Source of the DNA: Caryophanales bacterium UBA2298
GTDB lineage: Bacteria > Bacillota_I > Bacilli_A > Izemoplasmatales > Hujiaoplasmataceae
Length of the DNA: 64,000 nucleotides
Direction: 5' to 3'
NCBI GenBank assembly: GCA_002345425.1
Contig: DDWA01000019.1
Span: 1 to 64,000, forward strand
Every line of letters begins with the position of its first letter. The stretch's first letter is position 1. The position numbers and the translations under genes were made by a program. Below the pieces are notes generated by a model. That model saw only the letters and a list, made by a program, of their open reading frames with translations, was not told where the DNA came from and searched no databases. Of the stretch, positions 1 to 7,564 are shown piece after piece.

Positions 1-93
1 ATAGGGTCTAGAGGTTGGAACACGCCTAAGCGTACTTACTTATTTAGTAAGTAATCGTTTTAAAAGTATCATTCGTAAGAATTATTTTTGCTC
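1..93. other. Unassigned window edge, non-coding
   Basis: No reading frame or RNA gene that I recognise lies here. The only structure is a small inverted repeat ACTTAC/GTAAGT around position 35-53, without a strong T run, so it is at best a weak terminator. The first bases may be the tail of an RNA or gene lying outside the window. Confidence 0.3.
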
Positions 94-885
94 TTAGATT
101 TTTTTATTATAAACAATCGGAATTAATTTTCTTACTTTTTCAATTTCTTCAAGCTCAATATCCATACAAATCACACCTTGTTTACGGTCTAAAGATTTTA
201 TAACTTGTCCCATTGGATTAACTATTAAAGAATGTCCATAAGTTTTATATGTGCCATAAGAATTACTACTAGGGCTTACACCGACCATATAAAGCTGATT
301 ATCGATAGCTCTAGCTCTGAAAGTTGTTTCCCAATGTAACGGACCAGTAAAATCATTAAAAGCCCCAGGAACGAAAATAATCTTTGCTTCTTTTTGCATG
401 ATTTCATTTGCCAATATCGGAAAACGAATATCAAAACAAATCATGATACCCATTACCCCAAATTCAGTCGCAAATACTCCAATTTCTTCCCCAGGAGATA
501 ATACCGCACCTTCATCAAAAGATGAATTATCAGGGTATACCACAGAAAACAAGTTCATTTTACGATATTTTTTGATTAAATCTCCAGAACGATTAAAAAT
601 ATATGAAGTGTTATAGATATTATTATTAATTTGCTCAGGTACACTCCCACCGATAACATAGGCTTCATATCTTATTGCTATGTCTTTCAACCACTTTACA
701 ACTTGAGAATTATCATTTTGAACATATTCATTGAAAAGGTCGATTTGATAAGGTGTAGTAAACATTTCCGGAAAAACGATAAAATCTAGACGTTCTTTCT
801 TAAAACTTAGCAGAAGATTCTCTAAATTATTCAAACTATCTTTGATTTCTTTAAAAACATCATTTTGAATCAGTAAAAGTTTCAT
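94..885 (-). CDS. Carbon-nitrogen hydrolase (nitrilase superfamily, omega-amidase-like)
   Basis: A cytosolic amidase of the nitrilase superfamily, about 263 residues, the usual single-domain length. The Glu-Lys-Cys catalytic triad is visible: Glu in FPEMF, Lys in KYRKMNLF and Cys in MICFDIRFP. Closest in style to Nit2/omega-amidase proteins, which hydrolyse alpha-ketoglutaramate or similar omega-amides; the substrate cannot be read from sequence. The frame is open 18 bases further upstream, but a GGGGG ribosome binding site at 893-897 sits 7 bases before the ATG at 883-885, so that start is chosen. It is transcribed divergently from the Crp/Fnr gene. Confidence 0.85.
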   Translation of the reverse strand: MKLLLIQNDVFKEIKDSLNNLENLLLSFKKERLDFIVFPEMFTTPYQIDLFNEYVQNDNSQVVKWLKDIAIRYEAYVIGGSVPEQINNNIYNTSYIFNRSGDLIKKYRKMNLFSVVYPDNSSFDEGAVLSPGEEIGVFATEFGVMGIMICFDIRFPILANEIMQKEAKIIFVPGAFNDFTGPLHWETTFRARAIDNQLYMVGVSPSSNSYGTYKTYGHSLIVNPMGQVIKSLDRKQGVICMDIELEEIEKVRKLIPIVYNKKI

Positions 886-972
886 GATTCTACCCCCATT
901 CATCTATGATTAATTCTATCATGAAATCAAATATAAGTAAATTTATTCAAGGATATCATTTCAATATCAAGC

Positions 973-994
973 GATAATATTGTATAATATTATC
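973..994. promoter_or_regulatory. Promoter -10 inside a perfect inverted repeat upstream of the Crp/Fnr gene
   Basis: GATAATATT-GTAT-AATATTATC is a perfect 9-bp inverted repeat that contains the TATAAT -10 box at 983-988. No good -35 box is seen, so the promoter may need help or be self-controlled. AT-rich palindromes do arise by chance, so the operator role is inference. Confidence 0.45.
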
Positions 995-1006
995 TGAGGT
1001 AAGACT

Positions 1007-1630
1007 ATGAAAAAATTCTGTCAATATTGCCAATATGATTATCTAAATGGCGAAATCATAACCACCAATGAAAACTCAATTATCTTTAACACTGATGATG
1101 ATTTGAAATATGTATATCAAATCAACGACGGTTATGTCAAAATGGTTAGATATTTAGAAAATGGAGATGAAAAAATTATTGGAATCATGGGTCCTGGCGA
1201 TTATTTAGCGCTCCTAGCTATTCTCCAAAAGAAAGCTTCTTATCTAGCAACCGCGGTAACATTAACTAAGACAATTCTTAAAAAAATACTTTATAATGAA
1301 ATTCTTATTGCTTATGAAAAGAATCAAAGTTTTAGAGATCGATGTCTTAATTGTGCTGTTACAAGATCCAAGACCTTTCAAAATTATTTAGTTCAATCAG
1401 CTAATATTGATGTAAAAGAAAAAATTATCAACACACTAAGAATACTATTCGAAAAATTCGGTTACAGAGAAAAAGGTATACAAATTCTTGATTTACCATT
1501 TTCAAAAACAGTTCTTGCTAATATCATCGGTATTAGAAGGGAAACACTATCAAGAAATTTAAAAAAACTACAAGATGATGAGATAATAAAATTTGAAAAA
1601 AATACATATATTTTAAATTATGTGATTTAA
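1007..1630 (+). CDS. Crp/Fnr-family transcriptional regulator with two CxxC pairs
   Basis: A 207-residue regulator with an N-terminal cyclic-nucleotide-binding-type beta barrel (about 20-115), a dimer helix and a C-terminal winged helix-turn-helix (about 160-205). The recognition helix reads RRETLSRNLKKL, giving the RExxxR pattern that in E. coli CRP contacts TGTGA half-sites. Four cysteines lie in two CxxC pairs (C5/C8 and C113/C116), which recalls FNR-type Fe-S sensing; metal or cluster binding is inference. The stop codon overlaps a perfect TGTGA-N6-TCACA operator that faces the next gene, so this protein probably activates the DUF438/hemerythrin gene in response to oxygen, NO or redox state. 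Confidence 0.88.
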   Translation: MKKFCQYCQYDYLNGEIITTNENSIIFNTDDDLKYVYQINDGYVKMVRYLENGDEKIIGIMGPGDYLALLAILQKKASYLATAVTLTKTILKKILYNEILIAYEKNQSFRDRCLNCAVTRSKTFQNYLVQSANIDVKEKIINTLRILFEKFGYREKGIQILDLPFSKTVLANIIGIRRETLSRNLKKLQDDEIIKFEKNTYILNYVI

Positions 1631-1636
1631 GTCACA
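1621..1636. promoter_or_regulatory. Crp/Fnr-type operator TGTGATTTAAGTCACA
   Basis: A perfect TGTGA-N6-TCACA palindrome centred at 1628.5. The next -10 box, TATAAT at 1658-1663, predicts a transcript start near 1670, so the operator centre lies at -41.5, the classical class II activator position. The -35 region is poor, as expected for an activator-dependent promoter. It overlaps the end of the Crp/Fnr gene. Confidence 0.85.
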
Positions 1637-1657
1637 GTAAAACTAACCTCCTTTTGT

Positions 1658-1663
1658 TATAAT
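1658..1663 (+). promoter_or_regulatory. -10 box of the activator-dependent DUF438 promoter
   Basis: TATAAT, followed by an AGGAGG ribosome binding site and the ATG at 1688. There is no recognisable -35 hexamer at the correct distance; the Crp/Fnr palindrome occupies that place. Confidence 0.7.
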
Positions 1664-1687
1664 CAAGACAATAGGAGGTTTTATATT

Positions 1688-2884
1688 ATGAGTGAAATTA
1701 TAAATAATTCAAAAAAAAGACAAGATAAATTAAAAGATTTGATCAAAAAGATCCATGCAGGTATGCCTTTAGATGAGGCTAAAAAACTATTTAAAAAGGA
1801 TTTTCAGGAAATATCAACAGATGAAATAATTACCCTTGAACAAGCTTTAATAGATGAGGGTATGCAAGTGGAAGAGATTCAAAGTCTTTGCGATGTGCAT
1901 GCCGCTGTCTTTGATAAGAGTATTTCCGATATTCATAAACCAAAAGACATTACAAGAATCCCTGGGCATCCAGCCAAGGTATTTTCTGATGAAAATAAGC
2001 AAATAGAAGAATTAATAGAAAATGAATTGGAACCATATCTAGAAAAAACTGATACAACTTCATATTTAATGCTACGAATTGGTATGGACCGTTTAGCGAA
2101 CATCTCTAAGCATTATGCTAGAAAAGAATATCTATTCTTCCCAAGTTTAGAGAAAAAAGGCATCGATTCCATTCCTAAAGTTATGTGGGGAGTAGATGAT
2201 GAAATCAGAGCTGACATTAAAAAAGCTATAAAAATGCTTGATGACAAAGATGAAAATTTGGACAATATCAAAGCAGCAATAAAAGCAGTGATAATTAGAG
2301 TAAAGGATATGATAATTAAAGAAGAAAACATTCTTTTACCAAAATTGTCTGATTTAATGAGTTTTTATGACTGGATTATGGCAGATCAAGGTAGCGATGA
2401 AATCGGCTACTTCATGGAAAAACCGCAAGAAAGCTGGAATGTTGAAGAAAAGAAAGTAGAAACTGAAGAAGCGTTTAACGGTAAAGTTAAATTTGATGCT
2501 GGAACTCTCAATCAAGCAGAACTTAACGCCATTTTTAATACTCTTCCTTTAGATATGACTTTTGTTGATAAAGATGGTCATGTTAAATACTTTACTCAAG
2601 GTAAAGAAAGAATCTTTGACAGACCGAAAACTGTTATTGGTCGTCATGTTTCTTTATGTCATCCACCTCAAAGCGTTCATATAGTAGAAGATATTATTAA
2701 TAGTTTCAAATCTGGTGAAAAAGATCACGAAGATTTCTACATCAATTTTAAAGGTATGTTTGTTTTTATTCAGTATTATGCTGTAAGAGATAAAGAAAAC
2801 AACTATTTAGGAACTCTTGAAATAACTCAAGACATTAAACCGATACAAGCGATAAGTGGCGAGAAAAGGTTAGTTTCTAAATAA
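1688..2884 (+). CDS. DUF438 / hemerythrin-like / PAS domain protein
   Basis: A 398-residue cytosolic protein with three parts. The N-terminal DUF438 region (about 10-85) carries the family motif CDVHAAVF. A hemerythrin-like four-helix segment (about 90-235) has GHPAKVF, H142 in KHYARKE, FPSLEKKG, VMWGVDDEIR and KEENILLP. A C-terminal PAS domain (about 275-390) contains the conserved CHPPQSV around C324. Such proteins are widespread in anaerobic Firmicutes and are thought to bind a diiron centre and sense or handle O2 or NO; the activity is not established. It lies directly downstream of a Crp/Fnr gene and a matching operator. A diverged second copy starts at 5023. Confidence 0.88.
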   Translation: MSEIINNSKKRQDKLKDLIKKIHAGMPLDEAKKLFKKDFQEISTDEIITLEQALIDEGMQVEEIQSLCDVHAAVFDKSISDIHKPKDITRIPGHPAKVFSDENKQIEELIENELEPYLEKTDTTSYLMLRIGMDRLANISKHYARKEYLFFPSLEKKGIDSIPKVMWGVDDEIRADIKKAIKMLDDKDENLDNIKAAIKAVIIRVKDMIIKEENILLPKLSDLMSFYDWIMADQGSDEIGYFMEKPQESWNVEEKKVETEEAFNGKVKFDAGTLNQAELNAIFNTLPLDMTFVDKDGHVKYFTQGKERIFDRPKTVIGRHVSLCHPPQSVHIVEDIINSFKSGEKDHEDFYINFKGMFVFIQYYAVRDKENNYLGTLEITQDIKPIQAISGEKRLVSK

Positions 2885-3243
2885 GGAAGATTTTATATTT
2901 ATCATTGGGAGTAAAAGCAGTAAGTCTAGGTGTTGTAGGAATTATTTTACCGATTTTACCAACAACACCTTTTTTGCTTTTAGCAACAATCATGTTCTCT
3001 AAATCTTCTGATAGATTAAATTATAAATTTCAAAACTCAAAACTTTATAAAAAATACTTGGAAGATTTTATTGGAAAAAGGACAATGACTAAAAAAAGAA
3101 AATGGACCTTATTGATTGGTGTTGATTTAATCTTGTTAGTTTCCTTAATTACTTTAGTAAATCCATATTTAAGAACTATTTTAGTAATATTGTTTCTTGT
3201 AAAACATTGGTATTTTTACAACTATGTTAAAACCAGCGATTAG
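2881..3243 (+). CDS. DUF454 (YbaN-like) inner-membrane protein with an unclear start codon
   Basis: A small membrane protein of the DUF454 family, recognised by GVVGIILPILPTTPFLLLA followed by a cytosolic loop (YLEDFIG) and two more membrane segments. The first conventional start is TTG at 2905, but it has no well-placed ribosome binding site (GGAAG lies 15 bases upstream) and would lose part of the first membrane segment. The frame is open back to 2881, just after an in-frame stop at 2878-2880. The extra residues read IRKILYLSLG, which resembles the usual family N-terminus, so initiation at ATA 2881 or ATT 2890, or a mutated start, is likely. Function unknown. Confidence 0.75.
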   Translation: MRKILYLSLGVKAVSLGVVGIILPILPTTPFLLLATIMFSKSSDRLNYKFQNSKLYKKYLEDFIGKRTMTKKRKWTLLIGVDLILLVSLITLVNPYLRTILVILFLVKHWYFYNYVKTSD

Positions 3244-3270
3244 CGATTATTTTAATTGCTAATCTTTTCT
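3238..3270 (+). terminator. Terminator overlapping the DUF454 stop codon
   Basis: GATTAGC (3238-3244) pairs with GCTAATC (3258-3264) and is followed by TTTTCTTT. Confidence 0.6.
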
Positions 3271-3351
3271 TTATCAACAAGACAAATTTGATTTAAAAAT
3301 CTCCATATTATAGTATAATAATAACGACAGAAAAATTTCGAGGTGATTAAT

Positions 3352-4260
3352 TTGGAAAAAGTTTATGATTTAATAATTTTAGGTGCTGGGCCAGGTGGGT
3401 TGAGCGCCGCTATTTATGCTCAAAGAGCCAAGCTAGATTTCTTGCTATTAGAGAAATGGTTACCTGGTGGAGAAATAGCTAATACTTTTGAAGTAGAAAA
3501 CTATTTAGGTTTAAATAAACTTAGTGGTATGGAATTAGCTGAAAAAATGGTCAATCATGTCCAGGATTTAGGAGTAAAAATCACTATTGATCCAGCTGTG
3601 CAAGTAGATTTTTCACAACCAATAAAAAAAATAATCACTGAAAATAATGTCTATCTAACTAAAACCGTGATAATTGCTACAGGTGCTAGTGCGAGAAAAT
3701 TAGGAGTTACAGGTGAAAATCGTTTGAATGGATATGGTGTGACTTATTGTGCCACTTGCGATGGATTCTTATACAAAAACAAAGTCGTGGCTGTTATAGG
3801 TGGTGGCGATGTTGCAGTAGAAGACGCAATCTATCTTTCAAGAATTGCAAAAAAGGTTTATTTAGTCCATCGACGCGATGAATTAAGAGCTGCTAAGTCA
3901 CTTCAAGAAAGAATGCTAAATACACCTAATGTAGAAGTTAAGTGGGATAGCACTGTTGAAGAAATTTATGGTGAAAACTTTGTTAAAGGCATAAAAATTA
4001 AAAATAAGTTAACCAACAAAATAGAAGATATTGAAGTAAATGGAGTATTTATTGCTGTTGGAAATAAACCAAATGTTGAATACCTAGGCAATCAAATAGA
4101 ACTTATCGAAGGTAATTGGATAAAGACAGATAGCCGTTTAGAAACTAACGTAAAAGGTGTTTATGCAGTCGGTGACATTAGGGACACATATTTACGCCAG
4201 ATTGCTATGAGCGTCAGTGATGGAGCTCTAGCAGTTAATTCCTTATCTCATTATTTATAA
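3352..4260 (+). CDS. trxB: Thioredoxin reductase
   Basis: A flavoprotein of about 302 residues, normal for bacterial TrxB, which moves electrons from NADPH to thioredoxin. It shows the FAD-binding GAGPGG near the N-terminus, the redox-active CATC pair (C133/C136) in YCATCDG, the NADPH-binding GGGDVAVEDA and a closing FAD motif YAVGDIRD. A GTG at 3343 is also in frame, but the GAGGTG ribosome binding site covers it and sits 6 bases before the TTG at 3352, which I take as the start. The gene stands alone between two terminators. Confidence 0.93.
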   Translation: MEKVYDLIILGAGPGGLSAAIYAQRAKLDFLLLEKWLPGGEIANTFEVENYLGLNKLSGMELAEKMVNHVQDLGVKITIDPAVQVDFSQPIKKIITENNVYLTKTVIIATGASARKLGVTGENRLNGYGVTYCATCDGFLYKNKVVAVIGGGDVAVEDAIYLSRIAKKVYLVHRRDELRAAKSLQERMLNTPNVEVKWDSTVEEIYGENFVKGIKIKNKLTNKIEDIEVNGVFIAVGNKPNVEYLGNQIELIEGNWIKTDSRLETNVKGVYAVGDIRDTYLRQIAMSVSDGALAVNSLSHYL

Positions 4261-4265
4261 ACAAC

Positions 4266-4298
4266 AAATCAGCTTAATAAAATTAGCTGATTTTTTTT
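4266..4298 (+). terminator. Rho-independent terminator after trxB
   Basis: AAATCAGCT (4266-4274) pairs with AGCTGATTT (4285-4293) and runs into a row of T. Confidence 0.9.
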
Positions 4299-4387
4299 AT
4301 CATTTTGTTGAGATACAGGTAAATATAATCGATTTTTATGATATAATTTTTTTAAAGCTAAAGAAAATTTGTTTGAGGTTATAAGAG

Positions 4388-5008
4388 ATGACGAAAAAAG
4401 ATATACTAACAAAAATATTTAGAATAATTATTATTTTATCTGCAATCATTGGTATTGTTTTAAATGCTTCAAACTCTGTAGAACCGTCAAAACAATTTAT
4501 TTACTTCACCTTACAATCAAATGTTTTAGTTGCTATAGTTTATATAATATTAATTTTTTTGAAAAAAGAATCAAGAATATTCAATCTTGTAAAAAATCAA
4601 GCGACTGTAGCGATAATTTTAACTGGTTTAGTTTTTAATTTACTGTTAAGACCAGTAGTAGATGGCTATGATTATAATCCAAATACAATTTCTGATTTTT
4701 TAGTACATTCATTAACATCATTCTTGGTTTTAATTGATTTTATTTTTTTCACAAACCATGGTAAAATTAAGAAAATTGATCCAGTATATTGGCTTATATT
4801 TCCGTTTATCTATTGGATTTTCACTATTATTTATGTCGCTTTTGGAGGTAATTTTAATGGTGAAACCTATGAATCAAATTACCCATATTTTTTATTAAAT
4901 TTTAAGGAATACGGAATAGTTTTTTTTCTATTAGTAGTAATTTTTGTTTTAATCATCAGTTACATGCTTTTTTATATTGATAAATTAATGTTTAAACGTC
5001 GCAAGTAA
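4388..5008 (+). CDS. Pr6Pr-family (FAR-17a/AIG1-like) membrane protein
   Basis: A 206-residue protein with about six hydrophobic segments. It carries the family patterns YFTLQSN in the first loop, a long segment ending FLVLIDFIFF, and NYPYFLLNFKEYG before the last helix. In eukaryotes relatives are androgen-induced or fatty-acid-ester hydrolase proteins; the bacterial role is unknown. A GAGGTT ribosome binding site precedes the ATG. It may be cotranscribed with the DUF438 paralogue 14 bases downstream. Confidence 0.75.
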   Translation: MTKKDILTKIFRIIIILSAIIGIVLNASNSVEPSKQFIYFTLQSNVLVAIVYIILIFLKKESRIFNLVKNQATVAIILTGLVFNLLLRPVVDGYDYNPNTISDFLVHSLTSFLVLIDFIFFTNHGKIKKIDPVYWLIFPFIYWIFTIIYVAFGGNFNGETYESNYPYFLLNFKEYGIVFFLLVVIFVLIISYMLFYIDKLMFKRRK

Positions 5009-5022
5009 AGTAGGAGAAGCAA

Positions 5023-6201
5023 ATGGAAATATTCAAGTATAATCAAGAACGTGTCAAAAAGATAAATCAATTTATGGAAGATTTACTTAGAGCCAAAAAC
5101 ACATCTGAAAAGGTTAAACTTTATAAAGAATATGAAGATGAAATTGCTAACTTAAATCCTCTAGATATTTTTTATCTAGATTTCTATAGCGATAACACTA
5201 AACTATCAATATCAGAAATAAAAGATAGCGCCAATAAATTCGTTAACGTTTTCCATAAGGGCATTAACAATCAAGCTGTTTTGGGCGATCATATTTTATT
5301 CAAAGAACTTTTGGAAGAAAACAAAAGAATCCAACATCACCTAGCAGAAATCAAGAACTATTATAAAAGAGAAGTTATTACCAAACACAAAAAAGAACTG
5401 CTGAAAATCTTTAATCAATGTTTACAATTTGATAAAAAGTTTAACAAATATGAAAATGTTATTTTTCCTAATTTAGAAAGTAAAATCCCTTCAAATAAAC
5501 CCTTGGAAGTTTTATGGGAATTACATGATGATTCCAAAGAACTATTAAATAAAATAATTATGCTTTTACAAAATAGAGATAGTATTGAAGAAGATTTAAT
5601 TAGAGAAATCGGCACTTACCACTACTTGGTTTTTGGAATCAATCAAAAAGAAGAATTGATTCTTTTACCTGTTATGAGACAGATATTATCCGATAATCAG
5701 TTATATAAAATTTATAATGAGTGTCTAGAAATCGGATTTGTATTTAGCAACGAATCTCATGAAAAAATTGATTTAGAAGAGAAAGATAATTTTGAAGGCT
5801 ATTTTACTAGCAAAACAGGTAAAGTCCCATTTAAGGAATTAATAGCGATGTTAAACCATCTACCTTTTGATATAACTTTTGTTGATAAAGATGATGTGGT
5901 TTTATATTATAATGACAACAAAACCAGGCATTTTCCAAGGATGCCTTCAGTGATAGGACGTCTTGTGAAAAATTGTCATCCGCCTAAAAGCGTAGAAATA
6001 GTAGAAGCTATCATCAGAGATTTCAAAGCGAAAAAGAAAGACTTTGAAGATTTTTGGATCAATTTCAAAGGTGAGTTGCTTTACATTGCTTATTATGCGG
6101 TTAGAGACGATGAGGGAGAATACTTAGGTGTATTAGAAGTATCTCAAGATATTACTAAATTCACCACCATCAGTGGCGAAAAAAGATTACGAAATAGATA
6201 A
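5023..6201 (+). CDS. Diverged DUF438/hemerythrin-like/PAS paralogue
   Basis: A 392-residue paralogue of the gene at 1688, with the same domain order. The C-terminal PAS part is well conserved (LPFDITFVDKDDV, GRLVKNCHPPKSVEIVEAII, ending ISGEKRLRNR). The N-terminal half is much changed: the CDVHAAVF and VMWGVDDEIR motifs are replaced (DSANKFVNVF and VLWELHDDSK) and several expected metal-ligand positions are altered. The hemerythrin part may bind metal differently or not at all, leaving a PAS-based sensor or partner. No TGTGA-type operator precedes it. An AGGAG site precedes the ATG. Confidence 0.78.
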   Translation: MEIFKYNQERVKKINQFMEDLLRAKNTSEKVKLYKEYEDEIANLNPLDIFYLDFYSDNTKLSISEIKDSANKFVNVFHKGINNQAVLGDHILFKELLEENKRIQHHLAEIKNYYKREVITKHKKELLKIFNQCLQFDKKFNKYENVIFPNLESKIPSNKPLEVLWELHDDSKELLNKIIMLLQNRDSIEEDLIREIGTYHYLVFGINQKEELILLPVMRQILSDNQLYKIYNECLEIGFVFSNESHEKIDLEEKDNFEGYFTSKTGKVPFKELIAMLNHLPFDITFVDKDDVVLYYNDNKTRHFPRMPSVIGRLVKNCHPPKSVEIVEAIIRDFKAKKKDFEDFWINFKGELLYIAYYAVRDDEGEYLGVLEVSQDITKFTTISGEKRLRNR

Positions 6202-6225
6202 ATAATCAAAGCCTCTAGATTTGTT

Positions 6226-6254
6226 TTGTCAGTTAAAATATGTTATAATATAAT
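6226..6254 (+). promoter_or_regulatory. Sigma-A promoter of the PLP/GNAT gene
   Basis: TTGTCA (6226-6231), 17-bp spacer, TATAAT (6249-6254). The -10 box overlaps the left arm of the terminator of the preceding gene, so promoter and terminator share bases. Confidence 0.75.
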
Positions 6255-6278
6255 GATGACTTTGGTCATCATTTTTTC
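6253..6278 (+). terminator. Terminator after the DUF438 paralogue
   Basis: ATGATGAC (6253-6260) pairs perfectly with GTCATCAT (6265-6272) around TTTG, followed by a T run. Transcripts from the overlapping promoter start inside it and so escape it. Confidence 0.85.
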
Positions 6279-6295
6279 ATTAAGGAGTGATTGAA

Positions 6296-7510
6296 TTGAT
6301 AAATATCGGAAAAACACCGCTTATTAGAGCGGAAAATATCGAAAAAATACTGGGAATAAAAAAATTATACTTAAAACTGGAGGGAAACAATCCGACCAGA
6401 AGTAAATACGACAGAATAGCTGAAGTTATTGCTAAAGCAGCTCAAGTAAAGAAAAAAAATGCGATTATTATCGACGGTGAAAAACGACTTCTAAGAGCAA
6501 TGAATTATATTTGCCAGCAAGAAAATATTCTATTGCTTGTGCCTAAATATAAAAATGATAATTGGAAAGAAAAGATAGTTGACAAAGATCAATTAATCGA
6601 TTTGTCAGGTGTAAAAAAGAATGATCTTTTAGAGGTTTTAAAAAATCTAACGCTTAACAATCAAGCTTTTTTGGTAGACGAAAACTCATATAAACAATTA
6701 TCGTTAATTGCTTATGAACAAATAGCTGAAGAAATCCATCTTCGTTATCAAGGTGAGATTGATAGTGTATTCTATCATAGTGATGTAGAAACAAGCTATC
6801 ATGCATATCAAAATGTATTTTTAAAGAAACATCTATTAACAGGTGAAAAACTTCCTGAAATTTATGGTTCAAATATCAACAATAATCAAGTCTACCCTGA
6901 AGAAAATCTCGTGGTAATTGATGATGCATTATTAGTTGAAGCGACTACCCTATTACAAAAATACGAACATCTTAAAGTTAAACAAAAAGACGTCGCACCG
7001 TTCGCAGCTTTTTTAAAAAGTTTAAGAGCTGGAAAAATAAGTGAAGGAAGACATGTTATTGTTTTAGACACAGCTAGAAGTAGAATTAATATTAATCAAA
7101 TCACTGATTTTTCAACTCTTTCTAAAAACGAATTAGTTGATTACGTCGATAATTATTTAGATCAATATTCAGATTCGAAAACTGAAGCTTTAGAAGCGAT
7201 TGAACTTGCAGTTGAAAATGGATACATCTTGACAGCTTCAAGAGGAGAAGAAATTGATGGTGTATTAGTTATAGTCCATATGGGGTTTGAAAAGTTTATT
7301 CCAACATATCATTTAGCTTACATTGGCATCAATCCCAACAGTAAAGGCCGTGGCCTTGGTTCTGAGTTGATTAAAGAAGCTATCAACTTAACAAACGGTA
7401 ATATTTCTTTACATGTTGATTTAGATAATAAGAATGCTAAAAGGTTATATAAAAAAATGGGATTTGCCCACGTTTATGATCGAATGATCTATCAAAGAAC
7501 AGAAAAATAG
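6296..7510 (+). CDS. PLP fold-type II enzyme-like / GNAT acetyltransferase fusion
   Basis: A 404-residue two-domain protein. Residues 1 to about 250 resemble threonine/cysteine-synthase-type PLP enzymes (NIGKTPLIRAENI, LYLKLEGNNPT). The C-terminal part (about 270-404) is a GNAT N-acetyltransferase with the acetyl-CoA-binding LAYIGINPNSKGRGLGSELI. The expected PLP lysine context SxKDR reads SKYDR, so Lys37 is one residue earlier than normal, and no clear phosphate-binding glycine loop is visible. The N-terminal half may be a non-catalytic or altered domain. The ribosome binding site AAGGAG (6282-6287) favours the TTG at 6296 over an in-frame GTG at 6287. Substrate unknown. Confidence 0.75.
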   Translation: MINIGKTPLIRAENIEKILGIKKLYLKLEGNNPTRSKYDRIAEVIAKAAQVKKKNAIIIDGEKRLLRAMNYICQQENILLLVPKYKNDNWKEKIVDKDQLIDLSGVKKNDLLEVLKNLTLNNQAFLVDENSYKQLSLIAYEQIAEEIHLRYQGEIDSVFYHSDVETSYHAYQNVFLKKHLLTGEKLPEIYGSNINNNQVYPEENLVVIDDALLVEATTLLQKYEHLKVKQKDVAPFAAFLKSLRAGKISEGRHVIVLDTARSRININQITDFSTLSKNELVDYVDNYLDQYSDSKTEALEAIELAVENGYILTASRGEEIDGVLVIVHMGFEKFIPTYHLAYIGINPNSKGRGLGSELIKEAINLTNGNISLHVDLDNKNAKRLYKKMGFAHVYDRMIYQRTEK

Positions 7511-7564
7511 ATTTTTTAGTGTTTTTTAATTAATTTTAGAGTATAATAATTTCGGTGAATATTT

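Noticed and set aside
1..93. Possible end of a tRNA, tmRNA or other RNA gene at the window edge
   Set aside because: A stretch around 11-26 faintly recalls a T arm, but no matching stem or CCA end is seen.
6244..6249. Earlier TATAAT as -10 box of the PLP/GNAT gene
   Set aside because: It is only 12 bp from TTGTCA, while the overlapping TATAAT at 6249-6254 gives the ideal 17 bp.
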